6,675 bases of DNA, taken from contig JAAUQA010000184.1 in the NCBI GenBank assembly GCA_012032855.1, positions 1 to 6,675 on the forward strand, given 5' to 3'. Made by a program: the position numbers and the translations under genes. Under the pieces are notes generated by a model. It was not told the origin of the DNA. It saw only the letters and a program-made list of their open reading frames with translations, and searched no databases. Of the stretch, positions 4,877 through 6,675 are shown piece after piece. Within the stretch, counting starts at the first letter, position 1, and each line of letters begins with the position of its first letter. Origin of the DNA: Candidatus Competibacteraceae bacterium. GTDB taxonomy: Bacteria > Pseudomonadota > Gammaproteobacteria > Competibacterales > Competibacteraceae.

Positions 4877-6675
4877 ATGAACAGCTTCACCGATCTGTTT
4901 ATTCGCCGCCCGGTGTTGGCTATTGTCGTCAATGTGGTGATCGTCATCGCTGGCCTACAAGCCTGGAATTCGCTGAGTGTGCGCCAATATCCGCGCAGCG
5001 AGAACGCCATGGTGCAGATCTCGACCGTCTATGTAGGCGCCAGCGCGGAGCTGGTGCGCGGATTTATCACGACCCCGCTGGAGCGAGCCATCGGCGCGGC
5101 GGAAGGCATCGATTATGTGGAATCCAAGAGCCTGCAGGGTATCTCAATTATCACTGCCCGGCTCAAACTCAACTATGACTCGACCAAGGCGCTGGCCGAC
5201 ATCAGCTCCAAGGTCGACCAAGTCCGCAATGAGCTGCCTGCGGAAGCTGAGGTGCCCGCCATCAGCGTGCAATCGGCGGATTCGGAATTTGCCGCGGCGT
5301 ATCTCAGCTTCTCCTCCAAAATTCTCTCGCAGGAACAGATCACCGACTACCTCACCCGGGTGATACAGCCCCGCTTGGCGGCGGTCACGGGTGTGCAACG
5401 GATCGAAATTTTCGGTGCCCGCACCTTCGCCATGCGCATCTGGTTGAAGCCCGAGCGCATGGCGGCGTTGCACATCAGCGCCTCGCAAGTGCGCGATGCT
5501 CTGGCCGCCAACAATTATCTGGCCGCCATCGGCAGCACCAAGGGCTCATTGGTGCAGGTTAATCTTGCGGCTAACACCGATGTGCGCAGCGCCGAGGAGT
5601 TTCGGCAACTGGTGGTCTACCGGAAGGATGACACCATCGTGCAGTTGCGAGACATTGCCGACGTCGAATTGGGCGCTGAGGACTATGACACGCTGGTGCG
5701 TTACTCGGGGCAGACTGCCGTATTCGCTGGCGTGTTTCCCCAGCCGAACGCCAATATCATTGAGGTCATGAACGGTGTTCGCGCGGAGCTCGCCCAGATC
5801 CAGCGTGATCTACCTGCAGGACTTGATGCCAGTATCGGCTACGACGCTTCCGAGTACGTCAGCGATGCCATCCACGAGGTGACCGGCACGCTGATCGATA
5901 CGCTGCTCATCGTGATCGTGGTGATCTTCCTGTTCCTGGGTTCGGTGCGCTCGGTGCTGGTGCCGGTCCTGGCGATTCCGGTATCGTTGATCGGCGGTAT
6001 TTTTCTGATGCAGTTATTCGGCTTCACGTTGAATCTGCTCACCCTGCTCGCCATCGTATTGTCGGTCGGTCTGGTTGTCGACGACGCCATCGTCGTGGTC
6101 GAGAATGTCGAACGGCATCTGCGCGAAGGGCGCACGCCATACCAAGCCGCCCTCCTCGGCGCGCGCGAACTGGTCGGGCCGATCATTGCGATGACCGTCA
6201 CGCTGATTGCCGTATATGTGCCGATCGGTTTGCAAGGCGGCTTGACCGGCGCGCTGTTTCGCGAGTTCGCCTTCACCCTGGCGGGTGCGGTGGGCCATCT
6301 CCGGGCATTGTCGCACTGACGCTGTCGCCGGTAATGGCGGCGAATCTGCTACGCAGCGCGCAAGATGAGGAGCGCGGCCTGACAGGCTGGCTCAACCGGC
6401 GTTTTGATAATCTGCGCAATGCCTACGGTCATGCGCTGGGCGGAACGCTCAAGGCGCGCCCGGCAGTGTATCTGGTGTGGATCGTAGTGAGTCTGTGCAC
6501 CGTGCCGATGTTCATGTTCTCACCCAAGGAACTGGCCCCGACCGAAGACCAGAGTGTCTTGTTCGGTATCATCAACACTGCGGCTAACGCAACCAGCGAC
6601 CAAAATGCCATCTATGCCGCAGCCTCCGAGGAGACTATGTTGCAAATCCCGGAAGCTGCACTGACCTTCCAGTTC
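4877..6675 (+). pseudogene. RND multidrug-efflux inner-membrane transporter, frameshifted and cut by the window end
   Basis: A proton-driven HAE1/MexI-like RND pump. It opens with MNSFTDLFIRRPVLAIVVNV (first membrane segment about 12-30), then the periplasmic porter domain (about 35-335, with TTPLERAIGAAEGIDYVES and DISSKVDQVRNELP). Segments 2-6 follow from about 338, including TM4 GLVVDDAIVVVENVER with the proton-relay pair D402-D403. After AGAV (residue 472) the written frame reads GHLRALSH and stops at 6317-6319. Family sequence AISGIVALTLSPVMAANLL returns if one G is dropped from 6292-6294 and one from 6303-6305. The rest, including PKELAPTEDQ, stays open to the window edge (about 599 residues seen; the family has about 1,030). 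As written, a 480-residue half pump would result, presumably non-functional. The Shine-Dalgarno is weak (AAGCAAG), suggesting coupling to the adaptor gene 11 bp upstream. Confidence 0.92.

Overview
The window looks like an accessory stretch of a proteobacterial chromosome, most likely gammaproteobacterial. This rests on protein style only (a REP-associated transposase, an ECF42-type sigma factor and a MexH/MexI-like efflux pair); the species cannot be named from the sequence. The genes at 991-3168 and 3735-6675 are GC-rich, while the left end and the non-coding stretch 3169-3734 are richer in A and T.

Layout. (1) About 4-965: a Y1/HUH REP-associated tyrosine transposase (RAYT) on the minus strand, bounded by an inverted 12-bp repeat inside longer imperfect A-rich ends. 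(2) 991-2239: an ECF42-type sigma factor, broken near its 3' end by one extra G. (3) 2357-2770: a PhnB-like VOC-fold gene with an in-frame TAG. (4) 2821-3168: an intact YciI/DGPF protein. Genes 2-4 form the sigma factor plus DGPF/VOC neighbourhood known for ECF42. (5) 3169-3734: non-coding DNA with hairpins, short repeats and a candidate ECF promoter. (6) 3735-4865: an intact RND periplasmic adaptor. (7) 4877 to the window end: the RND inner-membrane pump, frameshifted near 6293-6305 and cut by the window edge. No outer-membrane channel or dedicated repressor is in view.

How it may fit together. A matching pair of boxes, TGTCGA then CGAC, 16-17 bp apart, lies upstream of the VOC-YciI pair (2269-2294) and again upstream of the efflux operon (3533-3559). 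This agrees with the ECF42 promoter as I remember it and suggests one regulon covering the DGPF/VOC genes and the efflux pump. Both sites are also small inverted repeats, so a dimeric regulator is an alternative reading. The RAYT end next to the sigma gene carries consensus-like -35 and -10 boxes pointing at it.

Caution. Three genes carry disruptions. Three of the four events are single extra Gs in short G runs, a pattern that fits sequencing or assembly error at least as well as gene decay.
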